A stretch of DNA of 64,000 nucleotides. Source: Furcasterigmium furcatum. Lineage: Eukaryota; Ascomycota; Sordariomycetes; Glomerellales; Plectosphaerellaceae. The translations under genes were made by a program, and so were the position numbers. Positions 54,847-64,000 of the stretch are shown here, in pieces. How positions within the stretch are numbered: the first letter of the stretch is position 1; every line of letters starts with the position of its first letter. The stretch is taken from the NCBI GenBank assembly GCA_001599815.1, contig BCIA01000006.1, forward strand, positions 3,102,961 through 3,166,960, written 5' to 3'. Below the pieces are notes generated by a model. That model had not been told where the DNA came from and did no database searches. It saw only the letters and a program-made list of their open reading frames with translations.

Positions 54847-57800
54847 ATGATCTTGCCGTTGCATCTCAGCCCAGTGAAGCGCCAAGACGTCCAAGATTGG
54901 GGGCGGTTGGCCCTCAGCTGCCTCGTCGTGCATGATCCCTCCCCTTCTGTTCACCCCGCTCTTCACCTCAGCATAGCAACAGCTGCTGATGGCCATCTCC
55001 TCGAAGGGCCGTTGAGCGTGCGAGATGGTGTCAACATGGAGCCTGGGACTCGAAACACGGTATCCTCTGCAGCGTTGCACGACAACGCCTCTCTTCACGT
55101 CGGCAACATTTACAACTACGCCTCAACTCCAAACGGAGATGTGAGCGCTCGCAAGGCGGCCGTCCTCGGCAAGCTGCCTACCTCGCCGTACAGAGACCGC
55201 AAAAACCGAAACCCGGAGCGCGTCCAAGGAACATGCGAGTGGTTCCGAGCGCACCCCCTCTTCCGTCAGTGGAAAGCCGGCGCAACATCGTCTTTCCTCT
55301 GGGTCTCTGCAGATCCTGGCTGCGGCAAGTCTGTCCTTGCAAAATTCCTCGTGGACGAGGAGCTTCCGACGTCGGCGGCAGCACACACGATGATATGCTA
55401 CTTCTTCTTCAAAGACGACTTCGAGGACCAGCGGAGTGCCAAGAGCGCCTTGCGTTGCATCCTCCATCAGCTTCTGTGCGGTAACGAGGCCCTGTTCACG
55501 GATCAGGTCCTCAAGCGCTTCGAGACGAATGGCGACTTTCTCCTTGGCTCCGTCGGTGAACTCTGGGACCTCCTGGTCGACATATCCTGCCAAGCCGGCG
55601 TCGGCGATATCATTTGCATTCTCGACGCGTACGACGAATGCGCCCAAGATGAGCGCGCCGAGCTCACAAAGTCACTCTATCGATTTTACCAGAAAAGGAA
55701 TCCCAAGAGCAGGCTCAAGATCCTCGTGACAAGCCGTCCATACGATGACATCGCCCTCGGCTTCAAAGGGGTCGATCCCATACATCTGGCAGGGGAAGAC
55801 GAGGAAGAGCTGCGCAAGATTAGGCAGGAGATCGACCTCGTTATTCAAGCCGAGACCGTCAAAATCGGGAGAGACCTGTCTCTCGAGCCGGACGAGGAAG
55901 ACATGCTGCGAGACCAGCTCTGCCAAGTTCCCCATCACACGTACATTTGGGTTCACCTCACCTTAGACACCATTCGAAAGGATCTGTACCTTACTAAGAG
56001 AAAGATTGGGGAGGTCGCCTTAAAGCTTCCCGGGTCCGTCGACGAGGCTTATGAAAAGATTCTCAGCAGAAGCAGCAACAAGGATGAGGCCAGGAGACTG
56101 CTGTATGCCGTTGTGGCTGCTGCGAGACCCCTGACCCTGACCGAGATGGCCGTGGTCTTGGGAATTGGGAAGCATCACCGTTCTTTCGCCGAGATTGAGA
56201 CCATGCAGCCTGAACGATTCCGCCGTTACCTGCGAGATCTCTGCGGGCTCTTCATCACAGTGATCGACTCCAAGATCTTCCTCCTTCACCAGACAGCAAG
56301 GGAGTTCCTGGTAAGGCACAAATCTGTCACCTTGCAGCATCCATCCGGGAACGGAAACCCCTTGGGTGTGTGGAAGCGCTCTCTTGCCGCAAAAGACTCG
56401 CACCACCTGCTGGCCCAGGTCTGCATCTGGTACTTGCTTCTCCCCGAGTCCGAGATTCCCCTTAGGCCCGTGGAGAACAAAAGCGTGGACCAACTGCACC
56501 GGGAGCACGTCCTGCTGGACTACGCCGCCAAGAACTGGTATGCACACTACCAAGCATCCGAAATGGAAGCTGAAGGGGACTTGCTGAGGATCTGTGGATG
56601 GCCCACCCCCGACTCGGAAGGCGTGCCACCGTGGTTCCAAGTCTACTGGTCGAGTACTCACGAGGGCTTCCCGGCTGGATTCTCCCCTCTCATGATAGCC
56701 GCGTACTGCGGCGTGTTACCCGCAGTTCGGTCCCTTTTGAGGGAGCACGTCAAAGGTGCGGCCGTATGGAACAGAGATGACACATTCCAGCGTTCTGCAC
56801 TGTCGTGGGCTGCGGAAGCAGGGCACTGCGAAATCGTTCGGGTAATTGTTGGCCCCGATCCCATGGACTCGTTCCACCCTCTCAAGACGTTTGTCAGGTA
56901 TCGGTTTAGCAGCACGATGCTCCACGACAGGGACGGGCGGTCTCCGTTGGCGCATGCGGCTCTCAACGGCCACGCGAGAGTCGTCGAGGTGCTTCTCAAG
57001 GCTGGGGCAAAGGTTCACACGCGGGACGATATTGGGGGCACTCCGTTGTCTTACGGCCTCCTCAGCGGCGATTCGGCTACCACGGAATTGTTAATGTCGG
57101 CCGCGCGTGACGAGGGCATTTCCGCTGGCAGATTGAACGATGAGCTTGAGAATCTCATGTTCTCTGCTATTGTCAAAAAAGACAAGAGAGTCGTTGAAGT
57201 GTTGCTCGACTCTGGCAGGATATCTATGGACTCGCGGTTCAAAGCGAAGAGCTTCGAAAACGCTGGACTGTATTATCGGCTGAAGCCGTCACGGTTTTGG
57301 AAGTCGGTCGGCCGTGAAGTTTGGCCCAGTGAGCTGCTTCACCTGGCTGTCAACATGGAATCAGAGTCCATAGTCGAGCTGTTTCTCGACCGGGGCGCCG
57401 ATGTTAACAAGGTCGATTCTACACACGGCCTCACAGCCCTGCACTGGGCTGCAGCCAGCGCTGATCTGACTACCTCAGGCTTGTTAGACCTGCTATTCGA
57501 CCGAAACGTCACCGCCCATCCACTATCAGACGAAGGCCTGACTCCGTTCGATTTCTGTTCCACCTTAGGACACGCCAGACGTCTCATCGATCGCGGCGGC
57601 CTTCCCCCTGAGCATCAGGCGCTGAGTACGGCTGCCATGTCGGGATCTGCGCATGACCTGGAACTGCTTCTGACAGAACAACTCTGGATGGATGACAAGT
57701 TGCTCTGGAGGTTGCGCTTCCTATCCCTGATTCGGGGAAACGCGGGAGCGACATCAGCGTTGATGAATGGGTTTTACGGTGACGTTTCGATTGGGCAGCT

Positions 57801-58365
57801 CATGCTGGAGCTTGCCATCCAAGACGACGACATCGTGCAGAGAAGGAGGAACGTCGCGCACCTGCTTCAGAACATCGCCAACCGGAAAATCCCCGTTGAA
57901 CTAGAGAGGCCGCTCTGGTGGGCCGCCTGTACCATGGAAGATGCCTTCCTCACCCAATTGCTGCTGGATTACGGCGCTGATCCAAACGTGCGCATCGACT
58001 ACGACGAGGAATTTTACATGCCACTCCTTGGACTTTGTTCAAGAAGGTCTTCTTTGGACGTCCTCGCAGTCTTGCTTAGTTCTGGTGCAGAGGTAGAAAT
58101 GTCCGACTTGGACATAGGGAAAACGGCGCTCTACCATGCTGTGGACACAGGACGTAAGGACCACGTCAAGATGCTTCTTGACTACGGAGCAGACCCAGAG
58201 AGACCTGATCGCGAAGGCAGGACACCGGCTCACCGTGCCGCGGACTTGAGCCACAACAGGGAAATTTACGAATTGGTCCTTAGCAAACTGTCACAAGCAG
58301 AGAACAACACCGAGTCGAGGCCATCTTCCAATGCTCAAGGGCATCGCAACCCTAGCAGTAGGTGA
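54847..58365 (+). CDS. NACHT-ankyrin (NLR/STAND-type) protein
   Basis: Large intronless gene, 1172 residues. Members of this architecture in fungi act in non-self recognition and regulated cell death or as signalling switches. Residues about 125-300 form a NACHT NTPase: Walker A D-P-G-C-G-K-S (residues 156-162), Walker B-like I-C-I-L-D-A-Y-D-E-C (about 256-265) and the sensor I-L-V-T-S-R-P-Y. A winged-helix-like region with F-L-L-H-Q-T-A-R-E-F-L follows. From about residue 620 to the end there are ankyrin repeats, clear ones being S-P-L-M-I-A-A-Y-C-G, S-P-L-A-H-A-A-L-N-G-H, T-A-L-H-W-A-A and T-A-L-Y-H-A-V-D-T-G-R. The ~100 residues before NACHT show no HeLo, HET, Goodbye, lipase or other effector domain; they hold only N-A-S-L-H-V-G-N-I-Y-N. 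ATG at 54847 chosen; 55036 is a later in-frame alternative. Confidence 0.88.
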   Translation: MILPLHLSPVKRQDVQDWGRLALSCLVVHDPSPSVHPALHLSIATAADGHLLEGPLSVRDGVNMEPGTRNTVSSAALHDNASLHVGNIYNYASTPNGDVSARKAAVLGKLPTSPYRDRKNRNPERVQGTCEWFRAHPLFRQWKAGATSSFLWVSADPGCGKSVLAKFLVDEELPTSAAAHTMICYFFFKDDFEDQRSAKSALRCILHQLLCGNEALFTDQVLKRFETNGDFLLGSVGELWDLLVDISCQAGVGDIICILDAYDECAQDERAELTKSLYRFYQKRNPKSRLKILVTSRPYDDIALGFKGVDPIHLAGEDEEELRKIRQEIDLVIQAETVKIGRDLSLEPDEEDMLRDQLCQVPHHTYIWVHLTLDTIRKDLYLTKRKIGEVALKLPGSVDEAYEKILSRSSNKDEARRLLYAVVAAARPLTLTEMAVVLGIGKHHRSFAEIETMQPERFRRYLRDLCGLFITVIDSKIFLLHQTAREFLVRHKSVTLQHPSGNGNPLGVWKRSLAAKDSHHLLAQVCIWYLLLPESEIPLRPVENKSVDQLHREHVLLDYAAKNWYAHYQASEMEAEGDLLRICGWPTPDSEGVPPWFQVYWSSTHEGFPAGFSPLMIAAYCGVLPAVRSLLREHVKGAAVWNRDDTFQRSALSWAAEAGHCEIVRVIVGPDPMDSFHPLKTFVRYRFSSTMLHDRDGRSPLAHAALNGHARVVEVLLKAGAKVHTRDDIGGTPLSYGLLSGDSATTELLMSAARDEGISAGRLNDELENLMFSAIVKKDKRVVEVLLDSGRISMDSRFKAKSFENAGLYYRLKPSRFWKSVGREVWPSELLHLAVNMESESIVELFLDRGADVNKVDSTHGLTALHWAAASADLTTSGLLDLLFDRNVTAHPLSDEGLTPFDFCSTLGHARRLIDRGGLPPEHQALSTAAMSGSAHDLELLLTEQLWMDDKLLWRLRFLSLIRGNAGATSALMNGFYGDVSIGQLMLELAIQDDDIVQRRRNVAHLLQNIANRKIPVELERPLWWAACTMEDAFLTQLLLDYGADPNVRIDYDEEFYMPLLGLCSRRSSLDVLAVLLSSGAEVEMSDLDIGKTALYHAVDTGRKDHVKMLLDYGADPERPDREGRTPAHRAADLSHNREIYELVLSKLSQAENNTESRPSSNAQGHRNPSSR

Positions 58366-59916
58366 ATCGACCCAAACGTTGGGCGCAGAACCAGTTTGAC
58401 ATGGCCTTGAAGAATAGGGAGAGTCCGTACAATTTATCAAATGTGCAACCGTATACTTGCGCTGTCATCGGGAGGTCCATCAAAAGTTCTACAAGCTCAA
58501 GGGGTCAAGATGATCCTCCCGTCCGGCACGCAAGGGATAAGCTTCATGACCTCTTTTCCCACCGACGCCTCACCGACGCAGCCAGGTGAATACGACGCCA
58601 ATGTCAGGCCATTATCCGAGTGCATGCAACGTGAGAGTGCCATGGCCGGCATCAGGCCTCCTCGGTTTGCAATCCAAGAGCAAAGACTGGTCGCACGGGC
58701 TTGGGCAGCCGGCCCGTGTTCTGGGCACCTGAACGCACGCACGACGGGCCTCTTCAGGTCGGCCAACTGATGCTCCGAGCAACTACCTGCAGCTTCGCCA
58801 CAGCCATTCCGACCATGTCAAAGCTGATATGCCTCGAGCGTGAAAAGCGGTTGGCGGCGGACCATCTTGCGGCTTACAGCGTACAGCCTGCGCGCGGTCA
58901 GTCTCACTCTTCGGACGTCCGGTAGACCTCGGCCTGTCGGCTGTCTGTCTCTCTCCTAGCCATCCACTAGTTCTGCCAATGGGAAGTATAATCAGCACAG
59001 TCTTAGTGTTTGGCAGATCATATTGCAGATGCTAACCACGTCGTCACTTGGATCCGCGGTCACCCTTGCAGTTGACGACAGCGCATGGCCTGACCATCAA
59101 CCAGCTGGCCGCCGCCGCCCTCTCAAAACAGACCCCGAGTTCACACCAGGTCGTCGCTCCCGTGAGATGCCGGTCAAGATTCCAATCCCCATGCTCCTGT
59201 TTCTATCTTGGGGGGATCGAGGCTCTTCGGTTGTTTACAACGTGGCAGTCGTCTCTTGGCGTCCGTGCTGAACTCTGACCTGAATGCACCGGCGCCTCGC
59301 GGGGTCTGAGCCCAGGCTACAACCCGCGTCGGTCCCGAGGCCGCTGGGGTCCGGTTGGTGATCCTCTCGAGCGCGCAGATAAACTTCTGCTCCGCGATCC
59401 AGAGGGCGTCAGCCGACCGAGCGGTGGTGCTTCAGGGTGGCATGTGTGCGGTGCCGCAGGCAACTCGGCGCTGTGCTCACCTCGCATTCCAGCCCGAGAA
59501 GCTCCGCGCTGACATTCTCTCCGGATAGGATTCCCCTTGCATCCACCCCGGATCGCTCCCGGATCGTCAACGCCGAGCCTGGCTAGATGCGCCTCAGGTG
59601 TTCCTGAAGGAGGCGCCTAGGTTGGGTTGCTCAGGTTGGGGGCAGTCAGGCGGTGAGCTTGTCCCTTCACACTTGGCTTGAACATGAACACGAGACTCAC
59701 TGCAATGTCCGATGGGTGACGGCGGATCTATAAAGGGTGCGGTGCCCTGGCTTGGTTCAGTGACTGAGAAGTAGCCAGCAGCCTTCTACATTCGTTCAGA
59801 CCGGTTGTCGAGTTGGAGTCTTCTGTCGCCGACGTGGTTGTGATTCTACATTCTTTTCTTCGTTCTCCCTCTCTTCACCAACGCCAGTCGTTTCGATTCC
59901 ACTTACCCTTCTCAGG
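58366..59916. other. intergenic, peroxidase promoter at the right end
   Basis: No gene recognised. The right end has a TATA box and a CT-rich leader for the peroxidase gene. Confidence 0.5.
59728..59735 (+). promoter_or_regulatory. TATA box of the class II peroxidase gene
   Basis: CTATAAAG 188 bp before the ATG at 59917, followed by a long pyrimidine-rich leader; typical of inducible secreted-enzyme genes. Confidence 0.55.
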
Positions 59917-61168
59917 ATGAAGATATCATCCCTTCTCACTACTGCCCTTATGGCGGCGGAGGCCACCATCGCCTACCCAGGCATGGGCAAAACTCTCGCC
60001 GATCTCAAGGCCCGGCAAGGCGGCTCAGGGCCATCAACCGAGATGATAGGCGACCTCATCGACCTCCCTGACCGGAGACTCACTAAGACGGGCCGGGATA
60101 TCAAGTCGATTCTCTCCGGCCGCGGCAACCCCGAAGACCGGCAATCCAGCTTCTGGATCGGCACCCCCCGCGTGGGAACATGGCTCTGCGGCCTCGATCC
60201 GTGCTGCACATGGAAGCACATCGGCGACGAGATGGCTGATGCCATGGTGGGCGACGCCGGTAGGTGTAACGACCTCGCCCGCGGCGCCATCCGCCTCGGC
60301 TTCCACGACGCGGCGACCTGGTCCGTCGGCACCGGCGGCACCGGCGCGGACGGCAGCATCGTCCTGACGGACGAGTGCGCCCGGGTCCCCGACAACAACG
60401 GCCTGCTCCCCGTCTGCGACCAGATGAAGGTCTGGCACGCCAAGTACGCCAGGCACGGCATCTCCATGGCCGACCTCGTCCAGTTCGCCGCCAATGTCGC
60501 CACCGTCTCGTGCCCCCTGGGCCCGCGCATCCGGACCTTCATCGGACGGAGGGACTTCGCCACCGCGCCGCCGCGGGGGCTCCTGCCCACGCCCTTCGAC
60601 AGCGCCGACAAGCTCCTCGAGATGTTCGGCAACAAGACCTTCAGCGCGGACGGTCTCGTCGCCCTCATGGGCGCCCACACCGCCAGCCAGCAGCGATTCG
60701 TCAACCGCGAGCGCGCGGGTGACCCCCAGGACTCGACCCCTGGCGTCTGGGATGTCAACTACTACGGGGAGACGGCCAGCGGCAGCCCGCCCGAGAGGGT
60801 CTTCCGCTTCCAGAGCGACATCAACCTCGCCAACGACCCGAGGCTGCAGGCTTCCTGGAAGTCTTTCACCCCTGGCTCGGCTCAGGGTGCCTGGAACAGG
60901 GTAAGTACCTTTCGCCTTCGGTTTGGAGGCAACGTTTGCTAATACGACCCAGGCCTACGCTGCCGAGTACGTCCGCATGAGCCTCCTGGGCGTGAACAAC
61001 ATCAACTCACTCAGGGAGTGCACCAAGGCCCTCCCGGGGTTCAAGGGGTCGTATCGCGCGCCTGACGAGAGCCTGATGCAGCGCTTCATCAAGGGGATGC
61101 TGAAGGGCGTTGATCGGATCAAGGAGGCTCTGAGGCGCGGCGACAAGATCCCGGCTAATGCGGCGTGA
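59917..61168 (+). CDS. secreted class II heme peroxidase (ligninase-like)
   Basis: Extracellular heme peroxidase, 399 residues from exons 59917-60900 and 60953-61168. Residues 1-19 are a signal peptide ending T-I-A before Y-P-G-M. The distal heme site is A-I-R-L-G-F-H-D-A-A-T-W with Arg126 and His130; Asp131 and the G-A-D-G-S-I segment are the expected distal calcium ligands. The proximal site M-G-A-H-T-A-S-Q-Q provides His254 with Thr255 at the second calcium site. Eight or more cysteines fit the disulfide set of the class. Ascomycete members of this class occur mainly in plant-associated species; whether this one oxidises Mn(II), phenols or lignin-like aromatics cannot be told without structural alignment of the Mn-site and surface Trp positions. 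Converges with the protease-like gene over 205 bp. Confidence 0.9.
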
Positions 61169-61373
61169 GGGGATATATCTATATCCTTCTGTCTTAATGT
61201 CTAATCTCTTTACTCGATACCGAGTTTCTTACATACATCAAAGAATTTTAGGGAAGATGAGGGGTAGGGAGTTTGGTGGCGAGTATCATGTTTGTAGAGA
61301 CTCGACGATAAATACAACATTTGGCCAGCCCGCCCGCGTCATGAAGAGGCCATATCAATGCGCTTGCCCTGGT

Positions 61374-63139
61374 CTATCCCGCCAATTCATAATGCCGCTG
61401 TTGGGGCTCTTTGTACAAAGGGTTGGAAGGAGAAGGAGAAGGTGTAGGGAATGTGCCTTGCAGCTCGGGTTTGTTGTACCCATCCTTATAAAACGAGCGC
61501 TGAGGGAGCTCGAAGACGCCCAGGCTTGGGTTGTAATGCGCCGAGCTGTCGGGATAGTGGTGGTATTGTGTCGCCTCTGCCGGGCCTGGAGCAGCATCTT
61601 GGTTTCTCCGCCGTCGGCGCCGGAATAGCAAGAAGGCGACGACGCCGATGATGACCAGGGCGGCGACGCCGCCCACGGACACACCCGCGATCAGTCCAAC
61701 GGAGAGACCGCCATCCTCCTCTGAAGTGGGAGTGTCGCTGGGGGAGGAGGACGAAGAAGAAGCGTTGGGAGGAGACGTCGAGCTTGCCGATGGGTTGGGA
61801 GATTCGTCGTCGCACCACTCCGTGACTTCGTTGCCGCTTTCGTCGACGGCGACGAGATCCATCGCGTTTGTCGGGTTGCTTGACCAGACGGTGAACTCGC
61901 CGGAGTCCTGGTTGACCATGACGTACGCTGAAGAGAGGAACTGGCGGCCGAGGATAGGCAGGTCGTGCTCGTTGACGTCTTGCACCGGATTAATAATTAG
62001 ATTAGGCCTGGTCCCGTTGGCCGTCCATTCGGACGTGTCTTCGTCGATGTGCCTGTCCGGGACGACCAGCTGGTGGTTTGGGACGCGGATCGATGGGCCA
62101 GACTGCAGCTTGATGGTCATGTCTCCCCTGTACGGCTCTTCGTCCGCTTCGTAGAGCATGCTGAAGTACGCCAGGCCCCCGGTCCTGCCGACGATGCTCG
62201 TTTCCGTCAGCGACTTGAACTTGTTGAAGTACGGAGCCAGGGGTAGCGTCATGAGGACGGGGTAGTCCGGTGTGATGCAGGCTGAGATTGAGTGCGATTC
62301 AGTCGGGAAGAGGCTCCTGGTGGTGCCGTTTGGAAAGTTGAGAATGATGTCGCCGATGGTGACCATCAGCTGAGAGTCGCAGTCGGGATGGTCCGTCATG
62401 GACATCTGATACCCGCGGCCGGAGACTTTGGCACGGTCATATCCGCCAAAGACGAAGACGCCGTCGAGCTGGGTTCTCTCGTTCGACCCCGTCCACCCGT
62501 AGAACATGCTCCAGGTCCGCGACAGAACCTCTCCTCCCGCCTTGAGCGCGTTGAGGACCGAAGAATTGGACCCCAGGCCGACGGACATCATGGGGCGATA
62601 TCCCTCCTGACGCCAGTCCTGGAGAGGTGTCCCTATGGGAAACTCGGAGAGCGTGACATTGTCGCTGAGCCTGAATGCGTCCGACATGAAGTCCATCTCC
62701 GGGTATCCTCGGGGGTCCTTTGGGTACGAGTCCGCGGCCGCCAGTCTCCTGGTATCAGAGGCCACAGGGTTATACTGGCCCCCGCGCCATGTCGTACAGC
62801 CGTCCTCGTTGGGCGGCGCCGGGGGAGTGCAGTATCCGTTCGTCCCATACACGATGACATTATTCAACGGCCTGGTAGGGGAGACATTAGTTTTGTTTCT
62901 TCATTACTTCAGTCACACACTGACCATTGCGGCATGAAAGCGAAGTCCTGCGGAGGACTGCCTACGGAGAAGGCAGCTCCTCTGGCAGAATGACCATTCG
63001 ACAGCGTAACATTGCCGAACTTGGCGCTGATCGGGTACGGCGCACAATCTGAAGACGCGACTTCTCTGAACAATAGCAGCGACAAGAACAAAAGCATGAC
63101 GACCTGTCTCTCAGATCGCCAGCGCCGGAGGAAGCACAT
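61374..63139 (-). CDS. membrane-anchored pepsin-like (A1) protein without catalytic aspartates
   Basis: Two exons, 62925-63139 and 61374-62871, 570 residues. A signal peptide (L-L-F-L-S-L-L-L-F) leads into an ectodomain with the pepsin-like fold pattern (F-S-V-G-S-P-P-Q, D-G-V-F-V-F-G-G-Y-D, I-L-G-R-Q-F-L-S-S-A-Y-V). Where pepsins have the first D-T-G-S this protein reads M-P-Q-W-P-L-N-N, and no D-T/S-G follows the central region, so it should not cleave peptides. A Ser/Pro stalk, one TM helix (V-A-A-L-V-I-I-G-V-V-A-F-L-L-F) and six consecutive arginines (with an Asn following) stop the helix; a ~70-residue Pro/Tyr-rich cytoplasmic tail follows. A surface receptor or binding role is possible. 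Intron donor is GTCAGT. M at 63097 is an alternative start. Confidence 0.8.
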
Positions 63140-64000
63140 GGCGCCAGCATGAGAGGCGTAGCACACGAGAGAGATCAAGTTGGGGTCAGGTCCGGAGAAG
63201 GGAGAGAAGGCCGACAGACCCCGAAGACAAGAAGGGGCCAGCTCGTCGAACACACATGTTTACAACCGTTGGAGATACGATGCGCCACCAACGGCCCAAC
63301 AGCGTGGTTCAGGGCGCGTAGCAAGCTTGGCTGCTTGACGGCCCATTGCGAGGCTGGCACATAGGCCCAACAAGCGCCGGCCTGGGTGAGAGACAGTCGC
63401 GCTGCAGCTCGATGCAGTATGACGGGTGCAGCCGCGGGCTCCCGAATCAAGATATGTGAGTTTCATGTGTCCATACATAGGTAGCTATTCAGACCTGCGC
63501 CTCCTCCTGTAGTGCGGTTGAGTTGATGCAGGGGTTTGGGGGCGGCCATGTTCTGCCTGGCTGTGAGACCCTGCGAAGCGCTTGCCGTCTTGGCTGACAG
63601 ACGTTGATTTGTTCGCCAGGACCAGGGTCCTTCGTCGTGGCCGCGATCGTGGCGGAGTAGCCCGGCAATGGGTCAGGGCAATTCTTCGAGGGCTAAACGG
63701 GGGCCAGTGCGATATATAAGTAGCACTTGTACGACTCGTGCGAGTTAGGTCGATGGAGCCTCAGCCCGATACGAGATGGACCAGATGGTTCAAGTGAGGT
63801 TTTCGATTAATTAGCGGGCATCGGGGTTCGGGAGTCGGGAGAGCAGCAGAGGTTAATCTGGGGAGAAATGCATCGTCGTGGGTCGAGCTCAGGGTCGTCG
63901 GCGCCGCTTGACCAACCGCGGCGCGCTGCCAGCTGCCTCCGTCGAGGTCTTGCAGGGGTCCCGGCCGGAAGCCGCAATTTCGCTCAATGATAATGCGAAG
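63140..64000. other. right-end intergenic; possible promoter of a gene beyond the window
   Basis: Promoter side of the protease-like gene. GATATATAAG at about 63710-63720 on the plus strand could be the TATA box of a gene beginning beyond 64000. No coding sequence recognised. Confidence 0.4.

Overview
The window looks like genomic DNA of a filamentous ascomycete (Pezizomycotina, most likely a Sordariomycete; the mix of siderophore transporter, class II peroxidase, PTH11-type receptor and NACHT-ankyrin protein would suit a plant-associated fungus such as Colletotrichum, but that is inference). The grounds are short GT-AG introns of about 45-95 bp, GC-rich codon use, fungal-only families (Zn2Cys6 factor, SIT siderophore transporter, class II peroxidase, STAND/NLR-type protein) and 5-10 genes per 20 kb on both strands. 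I see no rRNA, convincing tRNA, CRISPR array, intact transposon or bacterial-type operon.

Layout. 0-9 kb: tail of a DUF6546-type F-box-like gene, a sugar transporter with an 18-nt micro-exon, a secreted cellobiose-dehydrogenase-type cytochrome with an unusual basic tail, a peroxisomal enoyl-CoA hydratase-like enzyme, and a small spliced gene whose product ends in an LRLRGG motif followed by a Cys-rich end. 9-22 kb: housekeeping block of coatomer beta-prime (SEC27), mannitol-1-phosphate dehydrogenase, a gene-free stretch of 5.5 kb, and glucose-6-phosphate isomerase. 23-27 kb: the Sch9-type AGC kinase behind a long leader. 27-33 kb: a DHA2 drug-efflux-type transporter followed in tandem by a Zn2Cys6 regulator, then a GPI-anchor-type surface protein. 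35-41 kb: a 7TM protein, a second surface glycoprotein, an R3H protein and an atypical short-chain dehydrogenase. 41-49 kb: a siderophore transporter with two exact GATA-type iron-repressor motifs upstream, a decayed Gfd2-like exonuclease, and a malate/C4-dicarboxylate transporter. 49-58 kb: a rhodopsin-domain (PTH11-like) protein, a PQ-loop protein divergent from a WRAP53/Swt21-like WD40 protein, and a 1172-residue NACHT-ankyrin protein. 59-64 kb: a class II peroxidase convergent with a transmembrane aspartic-protease-like protein that lacks both catalytic aspartates.

How genes work together. The isomerase and mannitol-1-phosphate dehydrogenase both use fructose-6-phosphate and are adjacent genes here. 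The DHA2 transporter and Zn2Cys6 factor look like a transporter-regulator pair. The siderophore transporter carries its likely iron control in cis. For multi-exon genes I checked that summed exon lengths are a multiple of three; exon borders are given in each entry.
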